In this document: positions 42,487 to 50,803 of the stretch, in pieces
Position numbering within the stretch: the first letter of the stretch is position 1
Layout: each line of letters begins with the position of its first letter
Assembly: GCF_043555835.1 (NCBI RefSeq)
Contig: NZ_JBIGHV010000001.1
Location: 558,001-622,000 of the forward strand
Source of the DNA: Pelomonas parva
GTDB taxonomy: Bacteria; Pseudomonadota; Gammaproteobacteria; Burkholderiales; Burkholderiaceae_C
DNA length: 64,000 bases
Direction: 5' to 3'
Notes under the pieces: generated by a model
Database searches by the model: none
Told to the model about the DNA's origin: nothing
Seen by the model: the letters and a program-made list of their open reading frames with translations, nothing else
Translations under genes and position numbers: made by a program

Positions 42487-43623
42487 TCACTTCCACAAGG
42501 AAGTGCTGACCATGGCGCCGGTCTCGCTGTTCACCCGCACCAGCAACGGCTCGGACAACTTGTCCGGCACCGGCGGCCGCGTGCCGATGAAGGCCACCCA
42601 GGGCGAGCCCGGCAGGATCTGCGACAACTTGAAGCGCTCGATGCCCGTGTCCACCCGCCACAGCAACTTGCCGGCGCTGTCCACGCGGGCCACAACCACG
42701 GTGGCGCCCAGGCTTGCCGAGGCGCTGTAGGCCATCAGCAAGCTGTCCGGCGAGGCGACACGGATGGGCTCGCCCGCGTTGGCGCTGCGCACAAAGGCCG
42801 CGTTGAAGTACTCGTCGGCCGACAGCGGCGTCAGCGACTGGATAGGGCGCATGCCGCGGTCCATCACCGGCCCCAGCTCGGCGCGGTGCAGGCGCCGCAT
42901 CACCTTGGCGCTCTCTGCCGAAATCGCTGGCGACAGCCGCTGGCCGGGCCTGAACTCGCGCGCCGCTTGCTGAGGCGACAGCAGGGCCAGCCACTGCTGC
43001 GGCGCCGGGTGCGCACCTACGCTCAGGAAGTCCTGCACGTCGGGGGTGAACGGCAGCTTCGGCTTGGCCGGTGCCACCGGCTCGGCGCGCAGCGTGGCGG
43101 GGTCGACGGCGTGGACGCGCTGGCGGTCGGGCGAGGTCACGCGCAGCCGCTGGTCGAAGTCGGCGCGCCGGTAGTCGTCCCAGGGCTCGTCCAGCTCGGG
43201 ATTGGCCCGCCGCAGCTCGGCCGGGCCGATGAGCCGGCGTGAAGCCACATCCACGCCGCCCAGACCCGCCACGTTGAACCACACCGTTCTGCCATCACCG
43301 CCCAGCAGGCGCGCCAGCGTCAGCTCGCCGGAGCGCTTGCCCTTGGCGATGGGGATGAGTTGCTCGCCCGAGCGCCCGTCCACCGGCACCAGCAGCAGGC
43401 TGATCGTGTAGCGGTCGTTCTCAGGCCGGTGGTGCAGCGACGGCACATAGGGCTCCAGCTTGGAGATCAAGGTCGCCACATGCTGCGGTGTTCGCACCGA
43501 GGGGCCCATCGGCACGCCCGAGCCGGACTTCACGGTGAAGAGGCTCTGCATGCCCACCGCAGCGGCAGCGGCCAGCAGAAGCGCGCCGCCAATGGCCATG
43601 CGCTGCGAGTTGCTCGTGTTCAT
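42487..43623 (-). CDS. Hypothetical membrane-anchored protein, 378 residues
   Basis: The N-terminal segment RMAIGGALLLAAAAAVGMQSLF is a membrane anchor or uncleaved signal. The remainder is a soluble domain outside the membrane with strands like TISLLLVPVDGRSGEQLIPIA, TVWFNVAGLGGVDVASRRLIG and ATVVVARVDSAGKLLWRVDTGIE. The last of these reads like a beta-propeller or WD-type blade. I cannot name the family. It is divergent from the membrane protein at 43804. Confidence 0.7.
   Translation of the reverse strand: MNTSNSQRMAIGGALLLAAAAAVGMQSLFTVKSGSGVPMGPSVRTPQHVATLISKLEPYVPSLHHRPENDRYTISLLLVPVDGRSGEQLIPIAKGKRSGELTLARLLGGDGRTVWFNVAGLGGVDVASRRLIGPAELRRANPELDEPWDDYRRADFDQRLRVTSPDRQRVHAVDPATLRAEPVAPAKPKLPFTPDVQDFLSVGAHPAPQQWLALLSPQQAAREFRPGQRLSPAISAESAKVMRRLHRAELGPVMDRGMRPIQSLTPLSADEYFNAAFVRSANAGEPIRVASPDSLLMAYSASASLGATVVVARVDSAGKLLWRVDTGIERFKLSQILPGSPWVAFIGTRPPVPDKLSEPLLVRVNSETGAMVSTSLWK
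42488..42505. terminator. Hairpin between convergent genes
   Basis: CACTTCC and GGAAGTG form a perfect 7-bp stem with an ACAA loop, just after the 42470 stop and inside the last codons of the converging gene. It could terminate the plus-strand transcript, but there is no T tract. Confidence 0.35.
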
Positions 43624-43680
43624 GGTCGTGTCGCCTGTGCGTGCAGCGGTTGCCGGAATGCCCGCAGTGTCGACACGCCG

Positions 43681-43739
43681 CGTTTCAATCCGCCTTCCCG
43701 AAAGGCCCCGCGCGTTTCCTTTGTTTCACTGGTCTCAGC
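43681..43739. promoter_or_regulatory. GTTTCA-type elements between divergent genes at 43.6-43.8 kb
   Basis: CGTTTCAATC (43681-43690) and GTTTCACTGGTCTCAGC (43723-43739) closely match elements at 38483-38492 and 38433-38449. They lie 65 to 123 bp before the 43804 start. Confidence 0.4.
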
Positions 43740-43803
43740 GGCAGTCACGAGCGGCGGCCGGCCCCTACATTCAGCCGCCCAAACCAAGCTGACCCTGGCC
43801 ACC

Positions 43804-44817
43804 ATGCTGCCCTACCAAACCATCGGCAACGTCTGCGCTGCCATCGCCGTCGTCCTGCTGCTGTGGCCGCTGCAACACCTGCTGTGGGCCTACTCCCACG
43901 AGAAGGCGTTCCGCAATGGCTGGGAGCCTGAGGTTCTGTTCGTCTTGATTCCGCAGTGGCTGCTGTTGATGGGCGGACTGCTCTGCGTCACCGCCAGCGG
44001 TGGCTTCGATGGGCTGCGCCTGGGGCGCCCTGCCCTGTTTGCGCTGAGCGTCGCCACGGCGGCTTCGCTGGCCGTCGTCTGCTTCGTGCTGGTGGCGATG
44101 TTCATCCAGCCGGGGTTCTCGCCCCGCGTGATCTATGTGCCGCTGATCGTGCTGGTTCCGCTCGCCACGGCGCTGCTGATCTGCCTGAGCCTGACTCCCG
44201 GCCTGGCGCTCGGGTCTTCGTTGCAGTGGCTGCGCTGGCCGTGGACCGCGTTTGCCGCGCTGAGCCTCGTCGCCTGCGTGGGCTTCTTCGGCTCCCAGCT
44301 CGCGCGCACGGGGCTCGGCAACCTGGCCGGCATCGTCCACCGCCTACAGCAGGCCCATGACGACGCACCTGCGCAACTGGCCGAGATGGCCCGCCTCGAG
44401 CCGCAGACCGACCTCGGCTTTGCGGAACTGCTCAAACTGGCGGATGGCTACCACACCAGCGCCGTGCGCGAGGCTGCCACGGCGCGCCTGCGGTCGGCGG
44501 CCGACTTCCCCGCGCGGCTGGCTGCGGAGCTGGCGGGCCGCAGGAACGAACATGCCCTGGAATTTGTGCTTGCCGCCACGTTGTCGCCCGAGGAGAAGGC
44601 GCTGCTGGCCCAGCCCAGCCAGGCCGCGCTGCAGCGATTCACGGACGGGATTCCCGCGCCCAACTACATGCCACCCGAGCGCCGCAAGCAGTTGCTGAAA
44701 TGGGGCCGCAAGACCTTCCCGGCCCTCGCCAGGAAGTTCGAGGGCACGGGCGTGGACTTCGCGCCGACGCTGGCCGCCTTTGAACACGCCTTGCGCCGCG
44801 ACGACAGCCGCCGCTGA
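43804..44817 (+). CDS. Hypothetical membrane protein, 337 residues
   Basis: Five or so transmembrane helices occupy residues 5-165 (IGNVCAAIAVVLLLWPLQHLL, VLFVLIPQWLLLMGGLLCV, ALFALSVATAASLAVVCFVLV, VIYVPLIVLVPLATALLIC, WTAFAALSLVACVGFFG). A helical cytosolic domain of about 160 residues follows (HRLQQAHDDAPAQLAEMARL ... FEHALRRDDSRR). No family is recognised. The start at 43804 is chosen because it opens the first helix. Confidence 0.68.
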   Translation: MLPYQTIGNVCAAIAVVLLLWPLQHLLWAYSHEKAFRNGWEPEVLFVLIPQWLLLMGGLLCVTASGGFDGLRLGRPALFALSVATAASLAVVCFVLVAMFIQPGFSPRVIYVPLIVLVPLATALLICLSLTPGLALGSSLQWLRWPWTAFAALSLVACVGFFGSQLARTGLGNLAGIVHRLQQAHDDAPAQLAEMARLEPQTDLGFAELLKLADGYHTSAVREAATARLRSAADFPARLAAELAGRRNEHALEFVLAATLSPEEKALLAQPSQAALQRFTDGIPAPNYMPPERRKQLLKWGRKTFPALARKFEGTGVDFAPTLAAFEHALRRDDSRR

Positions 44818-44819
44818 CC

Positions 44820-45704
44820 TCAACGAGAGAACCAGCCCTCGCGCGGCGTCGCCTTGTCCAGCAGTTCCCAGACCCGACGGAACTTGCCCGTGGACCACTT
44901 GACCTCGTCGTGTCGTGCCTTGGCCAGGTCGTAGGAGCGCAAGCCCGCCGGGTAGGTGGCGGTGGACGCCCATTCGGCAGCCAGGACGGGGTCGGTGTAG
45001 ACATAGGCCGCCGTGCTGCGCAGGCGCGGGTTGGCGCCCTGGGCCAGCAGCCACGCGGCAGCCTCATGTCCGCCCTCAAAGGCCGCCCAGTGCAAAGGCG
45101 TGAAGCCTTGCGCGTCGGCCACGTCCAGGCCCACGCCCGGGCCCGTCAGTTCGGCGCTGGGCATCGCCACCGTGTGCAAGGGCACGCGGCCCAGCTTGTC
45201 ACGCGCGGCGATGTCCGCCCCGCCGGCCAGCAAGGCGGCGCGGGTCTCGGGCTTGGACATGTGCAGGGGTGTCGTGCCGTGCTTGCGGCTGGCCACCTGC
45301 ACGCGGGCACCTGCACGCAGCAGCAGCTGCACGCAGGGTGCGCAGGTGGAGAAGGCCGCCATGTGCAGCGGCGTGAAGCCCCCCGATGTCGCGGCGTGCA
45401 CATCGGCACCGTGGGCCAGCAGCGCCGTCATCACGGGCACGACATCGCCAGACTCATGCAGCGCAGGCAGCTTGTGCAGCGGTGTGTCGCCGAACCGGTT
45501 GCGCGGCATGTCGCCCTTGGCGCGGCGCAGCAAGGCGGTCACGCGTTGCACGTCACGGGCCTGGAGCGCATCGTCCCATTCAGCGGTGAATTCGATGTGG
45601 CGGGTCATAGTGACGGCCGGTGTGGCGCTGGCGGATGCCTTCTCAGAGCCCTGGGCCTGCGCGGCGCCCACGAGCAGCAGACCCGCCAGCAGCCTGGCTT
45701 TCAA
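44820..45704 (-). CDS. Ankyrin-repeat protein, exported
   Basis: This 294-residue protein starts at a TTG preceded by GGAG at 7 bases, which yields a clean signal peptide (MKARLLAGLLLVGAAQAQ). At least four ankyrin repeats follow: FGDTPLHKLPALHESGD, GGFTPLHMAAFSTCAPC, GTTPLHMSKPETRAAL, LGRVPLHTVAMP and QGFTPLHWAAFEGGHEAA. Ankyrin domains mediate protein contacts, and export to the periplasm suggests an envelope role or binding to a secreted partner. A GTG overlapping the preceding stop (45719) is the alternative start. It ends three bases from the convergent 43804 gene. Confidence 0.85.
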   Translation of the reverse strand: MKARLLAGLLLVGAAQAQGSEKASASATPAVTMTRHIEFTAEWDDALQARDVQRVTALLRRAKGDMPRNRFGDTPLHKLPALHESGDVVPVMTALLAHGADVHAATSGGFTPLHMAAFSTCAPCVQLLLRAGARVQVASRKHGTTPLHMSKPETRAALLAGGADIAARDKLGRVPLHTVAMPSAELTGPGVGLDVADAQGFTPLHWAAFEGGHEAAAWLLAQGANPRLRSTAAYVYTDPVLAAEWASTATYPAGLRSYDLAKARHDEVKWSTGKFRRVWELLDKATPREGWFSR

Positions 45705-45715
45705 AGGAGGACTCC

Positions 45716-46225
45716 TCACCGGCTCTGCGGCAGGTAGCCGGCCCACACGGTGTGCAGCGCCAGGAGGCAGAAGGCCGCCAGCGCCATCATGGGCCAGCGA
45801 ACGCCGCTGCCCGCCGACAAGGCCAGCAGCAGCGACGGCAACAGCAGCAGCGTGAGCATCGCAGCGGCGCTGACGCGCGCCCAGGCCGCCTGTGCCGCCA
45901 GGCCACGGCCGGTGAACCAGCACAGCGTGGCGACCACCAGGCCCGCCACGGCAACCATGGCCACCACGTTGAACATCCACTGCGCCACCGACCCCACCGC
46001 ACCGGCGATGGAGGCGATGGCCGTGCTGATCCCTTTGAGCATCAGCAGGAGGGCGTCGGGGTTGCTGCCAAACCCGGCGCCCGCTGCACGCTCACTCGCG
46101 TCGCCGCCGGCACCCACCGCCCGGTACAAGCCGTAGAGCACCAGCACCACGGTCGACGGGGCGCCCAAGAGCCCACCTGCCCAGGTGAACAGGCTGGCAA
46201 GCATCGCCATCGACACGGGATTCAT
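45716..46225 (-). CDS. Hypothetical membrane protein, 169 residues
   Basis: Four predicted transmembrane helices: MAMLASLFTWAGGLLG, a central pair (FNVVAMVAVAGLVVATLCWF and SAAAMLTLLLLPSLLLALSA) and PMMALAAFCLLALHTVW. A soluble loop with GSNPDALLLMLKGISTAI lies between the first and second. No family is recognised. It lies between a secreted protein gene and the ankyrin gene, 15 and 11 bases away, and is probably co-transcribed with both. Confidence 0.7.
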   Translation of the reverse strand: MNPVSMAMLASLFTWAGGLLGAPSTVVLVLYGLYRAVGAGGDASERAAGAGFGSNPDALLLMLKGISTAIASIAGAVGSVAQWMFNVVAMVAVAGLVVATLCWFTGRGLAAQAAWARVSAAAMLTLLLLPSLLLALSAGSGVRWPMMALAAFCLLALHTVWAGYLPQSR

Positions 46226-46240
46226 GGCACGGATGCTTTT

Positions 46241-46552
46241 TCAAAAGCCGGCAACAACGGCATCGATGCGGTCCAGGCGCACCACGATGCGCGAAGACTG
46301 CGCGTTGCGCCCCACCACGCAACAGCCCTCGACCGACGTCACCACCATCGCAATCGCCGCACCTGCGGCATGCACCGTGACACCGCGGCCCTTGGCCAGG
46401 CTGTCGGCCAGCAAGGCCTTCAACGGCCCCAGGTCCTCCGCCGCATGGCTGGCCGGCGAGAAGGCCAGCCCCGCTGCCAGGCAGCAGGTCGCCATGCAGG
46501 TGGTCAACGACGACTGGATCTTGCGAACGTTCGAACGGTGCATGCGGTTCAT
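46241..46552 (-). CDS. Small secreted hypothetical protein, 103 residues
   Basis: The N-terminus contains a signal peptide (TTCMATCCLAAGLAFSPASHA) and the mature part is about 65 residues (AEDLGPLKALLADSLAKG ... VRLDRIDAVVAGF) with a paired CC in VEGCCVVG. No family recognised. It heads the unit 46552-44820 and is divergent from the leucine-rich-repeat kinase. Confidence 0.6.
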   Translation of the reverse strand: MNRMHRSNVRKIQSSLTTCMATCCLAAGLAFSPASHAAEDLGPLKALLADSLAKGRGVTVHAAGAAIAMVVTSVEGCCVVGRNAQSSRIVVRLDRIDAVVAGF

Positions 46553-46633
46553 GGCTTGGCCCTTGGATTGACAGAAGAGAAGCCGGTACTGTGGCCACCG
46601 CTTGCATCAGCCGCGCTTCAAGCGCGCTGCCAT

Positions 46634-46644
46634 CTTGTTTCGTT
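46634..46644. promoter_or_regulatory. CTTGTTTCGTT element before the LRR kinase gene
   Basis: This 11-mer matches the complement of 39981-39991 exactly. It lies 75-85 bp upstream of the kinase gene and about 90 bp from the divergent secreted-protein gene. Confidence 0.3.
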
Positions 46645-46718
46645 TGTTGTCTGCCGACGCGCCCTGCGCCCCGCGACCACAATACTTGCCCTCTTCCGGC
46701 AACCAGCGGACCGCCCGT

Positions 46719-48026
46719 TTGAACACCCTGACCCAACTTCGCAGCGGCGCCCTCCAGGGCGCGCAACGCCTGACCCTGCGCGCCGGCCTGCGCGAGCTGC
46801 CCGAGGAGGTCTATTCCCTGGCCGACTCGCTGGAGGAGCTGGACCTGTCCGGCAACGAGCTGGACGACCTGTCCGACGACCTCACCCGGCTGCACCGGCT
46901 GCGCGTGATCTTCTGCTCCAACAACCGCTTCACGCGGCTGCCCGAGGTGCTGGGCCGGTGCGAGGCTCTGGAGATGGTGGGCTTCAAGGCCAACCAGATC
47001 GCCGAGGTGCCAGCCATCGCGCTGCCGCCGCGGCTGCGCTGGCTGATCCTGACCGACAACCGCATCACCGCCCTGCCCGACGAGCTGGGCCGCAGGCCGC
47101 GCCTGCAGAAGATGGCGCTGGCCGGCAACCGGCTGCGCGCCCTGCCCGCCAGCCTCGCGGCCTGCGGGCGGCTGGAGCTGCTGCGCATCTCGGCCAACCA
47201 GCTCGACGGCCTGCCCGACTGGCTGCTGGCGCTGCCACGGCTGACCTGGCTGGCCCACGGCGGCAATCCTTTCAGCGCCGCGCACGAGGCGCACGCGCTC
47301 AACCACGCACCCATGCCGAGCGTGCCGTGGTCACAGCTCGACGTGCAGGGGCTGCTGGGCGAAGGCGCGTCGGGCCACATCTACCGCGCTGCCCCGGCCG
47401 GCGGCGAGGCGGTCGCGGTGAAGGTGTTCAAGGGCGAGGTCACCAGCGACGGCCTGCCTTCCACGGAGCTGGCGGCCTGCCTGCATGCGGGCGCGCACCC
47501 GCAGCTGATTCCCGCCATCGGCCGCCTCAGCGACCACCCGGCCGGTGCCGACGGCCTGCTGATGCCGCTGGTGGGCCCCGAGTTCCGCACGCTGGCCGGG
47601 CCGCCCAGCCTGGCCAGCTGCACGCGCGATGTCTACGACCCCGCCCTGCGCCTGACGCCACGCGCCGCGTTGACCGTGGCCGCCGGCATCGCCAGCGCGC
47701 TGGCCCACCTGCACGCGCGCGGCCTCACGCACGGCGACCTGTACGCACACAACATCCTGCACGACGGCCTGGGTCAGGCGCGGTTGGGCGACTTCGGCGC
47801 GGCGTCCTTCCTGGCCAGCGTGCCGGCGCATCAGGCCGTTAGGCTGCAGGCGCTGGACGTGCGCGCGCTGGGCTGCCTGCTGGAAGAGCTGGTGGCCTGC
47901 TGCGACGAGCGCACGCCGCCGCTGCAGGCCATGTCAGCGCTCGCGCAGGCCTGCCTGCAGGCGGACATAGACCGCCGACCAAGCGCTGCGGAACTGGCCA
48001 AGCTGTTGCTGGTGCAGGTCGCCTAA
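46719..48026 (+). CDS. Leucine-rich-repeat protein kinase
   Basis: This 435-residue fusion has about seven leucine-rich repeats in its first 190 residues (SLEELDLSGNELDDLSDDL, LRWLILTDNRITALPDEL, LELLRISANQLDGLPDWL and others). A protein kinase domain follows: glycine loop LLGEGASGHIYRA, VAVKVFK (Lys), LTHGDLYAHNIL (HGD replaces HRD) and LGDFGAAS (DFG). The start is a TTG at 46719, because in-frame codons upstream are not protein-like and MNTLTQLRSGALQGA is a natural opening. No membrane segment is seen, so it is cytosolic. Substrate unknown. It overlaps the SNF2 gene by 4 bases at the 3' end. Confidence 0.86.
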   Translation: MNTLTQLRSGALQGAQRLTLRAGLRELPEEVYSLADSLEELDLSGNELDDLSDDLTRLHRLRVIFCSNNRFTRLPEVLGRCEALEMVGFKANQIAEVPAIALPPRLRWLILTDNRITALPDELGRRPRLQKMALAGNRLRALPASLAACGRLELLRISANQLDGLPDWLLALPRLTWLAHGGNPFSAAHEAHALNHAPMPSVPWSQLDVQGLLGEGASGHIYRAAPAGGEAVAVKVFKGEVTSDGLPSTELAACLHAGAHPQLIPAIGRLSDHPAGADGLLMPLVGPEFRTLAGPPSLASCTRDVYDPALRLTPRAALTVAAGIASALAHLHARGLTHGDLYAHNILHDGLGQARLGDFGAASFLASVPAHQAVRLQALDVRALGCLLEELVACCDERTPPLQAMSALAQACLQADIDRRPSAAELAKLLLVQVA

Positions 48027-50545
48027 GTCTTCAACCACGGGGCCAGCGCCTTCGCCAGTTGCCCCAGCAAAGCCGGGTCGGGCATTGGCAACCGCAGGCT
48101 GGGCTGGCCCGTCTCGGGGTCGCGCTCGATGCGGATGGGCGGCGCCGCGCCAGGCTGGCGCTGCGCCGCCAGGCCCTGCAACATCGCCGCGCCGGCCTGC
48201 AGCAGTTGGGCCCACGCATCAGCCTCGGCCACCGGCTTCTCGCCGCCGTCGGCAGCCTCCCCGGCAGGCGCAGCCGCCTCTTTGGGCAACACAGCGGCCA
48301 CCGCAGCAGGCAACGGCTCGGGCAGCGCGTGTTCCTCAGCCGCCACCGGCCCAACGCCCTCCCCGGCGCTCTCGTCCTCCCCCATCGCCCCCGCCACCTG
48401 CTCCACGCTCTTCATGAAGCTGGCCAGCCGCGTGCCCTGCAGGAAGACCTCGCTGGCGCCGCCGTCAAGCACGCCGGCAAACAGACTCTTCTTGAAGGCC
48501 AGCACGCCCAGCATGCCCTCCTCGATGCTGCCCTGGCCGATCAGGTTGACGACCTGCACGCCGCGCGACTGCCCCATGCGGTGCACGCGGCCGATGCGCT
48601 GCTCCAGCACCGCCGGGTTCCACGGCAAGTCCATGTTGACCACCAGCGCGGCGGCATGCTGCAGGTTCAGGCCGACGCCGCCGGCATCGGTGCTCAGGAA
48701 GATGCGGCAGTCGGGGTCGGTGTTGAAACGCTCCACCAGCGCGCCGCGCTGATCGCCCGGCACGCCACCGTGGAACAGCACATGGCCCCAGGGCCGGCCC
48801 GCCAGGCGGCGGCCGATCAGCTCGTGCGTGCCCAGCCACTGGCTGAACACCACCACCTTGGCGGCGGGGTCCTCCAGCCACTCGTCCAGCAAGGTCAGCA
48901 GCTCATCAGCCTTACTGCCATGGTCGGTCTCGTGGTCGAGCAGGAAGGTGCTGTTGCAGGCCATGCGCATGTTCTGCAGTGCGCACTGCAGGCGGCGCTG
49001 GTCCACGTCCGACAGGTAGCCCGTCTTGCGCCAGCGCGACACGATGCGCGTGACGATGCCGCCGTTCTCGTCATGGTGCACGCGCTGTTGCGGCGTCAGC
49101 GGCACGAACAGGCGGTTGTCCACGCGCTCGGGCAGTTGGGCCAGCACCTCGGCCTTGCGCCGGCGCAGCATCACCGGCGCCAGCGTCTGCTGGATGCGGT
49201 CCAGCGCGCGGTAGCCGATGACGCGGCCCGCGTCGTCGCGCAACTGGTGCTCGTCCAGCAGCTGCCATGTCGGGCCCAGGCGGTGCTGGTCGACGAACTG
49301 CACGATGGAGATCAGTTCCTCCAGGCGGTTCTCCAGCGGCGTGCCGGTGAGCACCAGCGCGTAGGGGCTGGCGATGCGCTTGAGCGCGCGGGCCGCCACC
49401 GTGTTCCAGTTCTTGATGCGCTGCGCCTCGTCGGCGATGACCAGTTCGGGCGCCCAGCCGGCGATGAGGTCGGCGTCGCGCGCCAGCATCTCGTAGTTGA
49501 CGATGCGGCAGAAGGCGTCCTCGGCGTACTGCGCCTGGCGCTGCGGCCGCAGGCCATGGATGACCTGCGCGGGCCGGCCGGCGAAGCGCGCCAACTCTGC
49601 CTTCCACTGGTGCTTCAGCGAGGTCGGGCACACCACCAGCACCCGCTGCACGCCGAAGTGGCGCGCCATCAACTCGGCGGCGGCGATGGCCTGCACCGTC
49701 TTGCCCAGGCCCATCTCGTCGCCCAGCAAGGCCCGCCCCGCACGCGCCGCGAACAGCGCGCCTTCGGCCTGGTAGGGGTAGAGGCGCGCCTTCAGCAGCT
49801 TGTGCAGCGCCTTGTCGTGCGCGCCCTTGGGGTAGGCCTGGGCTAGTGTGAGCTGGCGCTGCTCGGCGTCGCGCACCTGGGCGATGAAGGCCCAGACATC
49901 GTCGCTCACGCGCAGCTCGTGGCCGGCGGCCTGCGCCGCCCGGGCCAGCGTGCTCACGTCGTCGAGCCGGTTCCAGGGAAGCGCCCAGCCGGCGGCGGCG
50001 TCGAAGCTCTGGCGCGCCCGCTTCAGCAGCGCCGGTGGGCAGGCCGCGCCGGGGTGCAGGCGCAGCTGGCGGGCGCCGAGGTAGTCGAGCCGGACTTCGC
50101 TGTGAGCAGCCCCATGGCCGCGTGCCAGGGCCGCCTTGCCACCGCGGCGCGCCTGCAGGCGTGCCAGCGTGAACTCGATGTGCTTGCAGGTGCCCAGGTG
50201 GTTGGTGGCGTAGTCCCAGCAGCTGCATGTATTGCGGCCCGGCTCCAGGCCACGGATGGTGACCTGGTAGTGCGTGCCGCTGTCGGGGTTGTCGACGCGG
50301 AAGGTCGAGAACACCGGCTCGCTGCCCAGGTTGCGCAAGCCGAAGGCCTGTTCGCGGCCGAACTGGCGTCGCAGCGCCGCCTGCCAGTCGGCCACCGGCA
50401 GCGTCTCGGGGCGGCGGGTGCGCGACAGGCGGGGCTCGGCGCTCGTTGTCGGACGGGTTGCGGGCTTGGCTTTGCGCGCAGCGGCAGCAGGCATGGCATC
50501 AGCGTGTGTGGCGGCGGGAGCGGCATTGTTGCCGCTGCACGACAA
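48023..50545 (-). CDS. SWIM zinc-finger SNF2-family helicase
   Basis: This 840-residue ATPase has an N-terminal SWIM finger (CSCWDYATNHLGTCKHIEF, residues ~111-130), then a SNF2 helicase: Walker A DEMGLGKTVQAIAAAEL, Walker B IADEAQR (DEAQ box), QRVHHDENG-region, and helicase C-terminal motifs VVFSQW, LSTDAGGVGLNLQHA and EQRIGRVHRMGQ. It would be a DNA translocase acting on protein-DNA complexes. A poorly structured tail rich in Ala, Glu and Pro follows. The start is a TTG at 50545, 9 bases after GAGGA; an ATG at 50494 is the alternative. Confidence 0.9.
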   Translation of the reverse strand: MSCSGNNAAPAATHADAMPAAAARKAKPATRPTTSAEPRLSRTRRPETLPVADWQAALRRQFGREQAFGLRNLGSEPVFSTFRVDNPDSGTHYQVTIRGLEPGRNTCSCWDYATNHLGTCKHIEFTLARLQARRGGKAALARGHGAAHSEVRLDYLGARQLRLHPGAACPPALLKRARQSFDAAAGWALPWNRLDDVSTLARAAQAAGHELRVSDDVWAFIAQVRDAEQRQLTLAQAYPKGAHDKALHKLLKARLYPYQAEGALFAARAGRALLGDEMGLGKTVQAIAAAELMARHFGVQRVLVVCPTSLKHQWKAELARFAGRPAQVIHGLRPQRQAQYAEDAFCRIVNYEMLARDADLIAGWAPELVIADEAQRIKNWNTVAARALKRIASPYALVLTGTPLENRLEELISIVQFVDQHRLGPTWQLLDEHQLRDDAGRVIGYRALDRIQQTLAPVMLRRRKAEVLAQLPERVDNRLFVPLTPQQRVHHDENGGIVTRIVSRWRKTGYLSDVDQRRLQCALQNMRMACNSTFLLDHETDHGSKADELLTLLDEWLEDPAAKVVVFSQWLGTHELIGRRLAGRPWGHVLFHGGVPGDQRGALVERFNTDPDCRIFLSTDAGGVGLNLQHAAALVVNMDLPWNPAVLEQRIGRVHRMGQSRGVQVVNLIGQGSIEEGMLGVLAFKKSLFAGVLDGGASEVFLQGTRLASFMKSVEQVAGAMGEDESAGEGVGPVAAEEHALPEPLPAAVAAVLPKEAAAPAGEAADGGEKPVAEADAWAQLLQAGAAMLQGLAAQRQPGAAPPIRIERDPETGQPSLRLPMPDPALLGQLAKALAPWLKT

Positions 50546-50803
50546 GGCGAACGATCCTCAATCGTTGATCACCACCAACATCCACGCGGCCTCGCGGCAC
50601 GTCAAGGCGGCTGCAGAGCGGTTCAAGACGGCGGCCCGATGAGCACTGATGCTGCACCAAGTGAGCGACAACATCGCGCCGACCCTCAGCCCGTTCAGCC
50701 CCCTGGCCGGGCTTCAGGAAACGGGGGTAGCGGCCGTATCCAAGGCTGAATGTCGGTGGCGGGCAGAGCCGCCGTTCCTGTTCCCAGTGTCCCCTGCGTT
50801 GCA

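Noticed and set aside
50546..50803. Hidden gene between the SNF2 and ABC exporter genes
   Set aside because: The only open frames here lack ribosome binding sites and protein-like composition. I treat it as an intergenic region with no clear feature.
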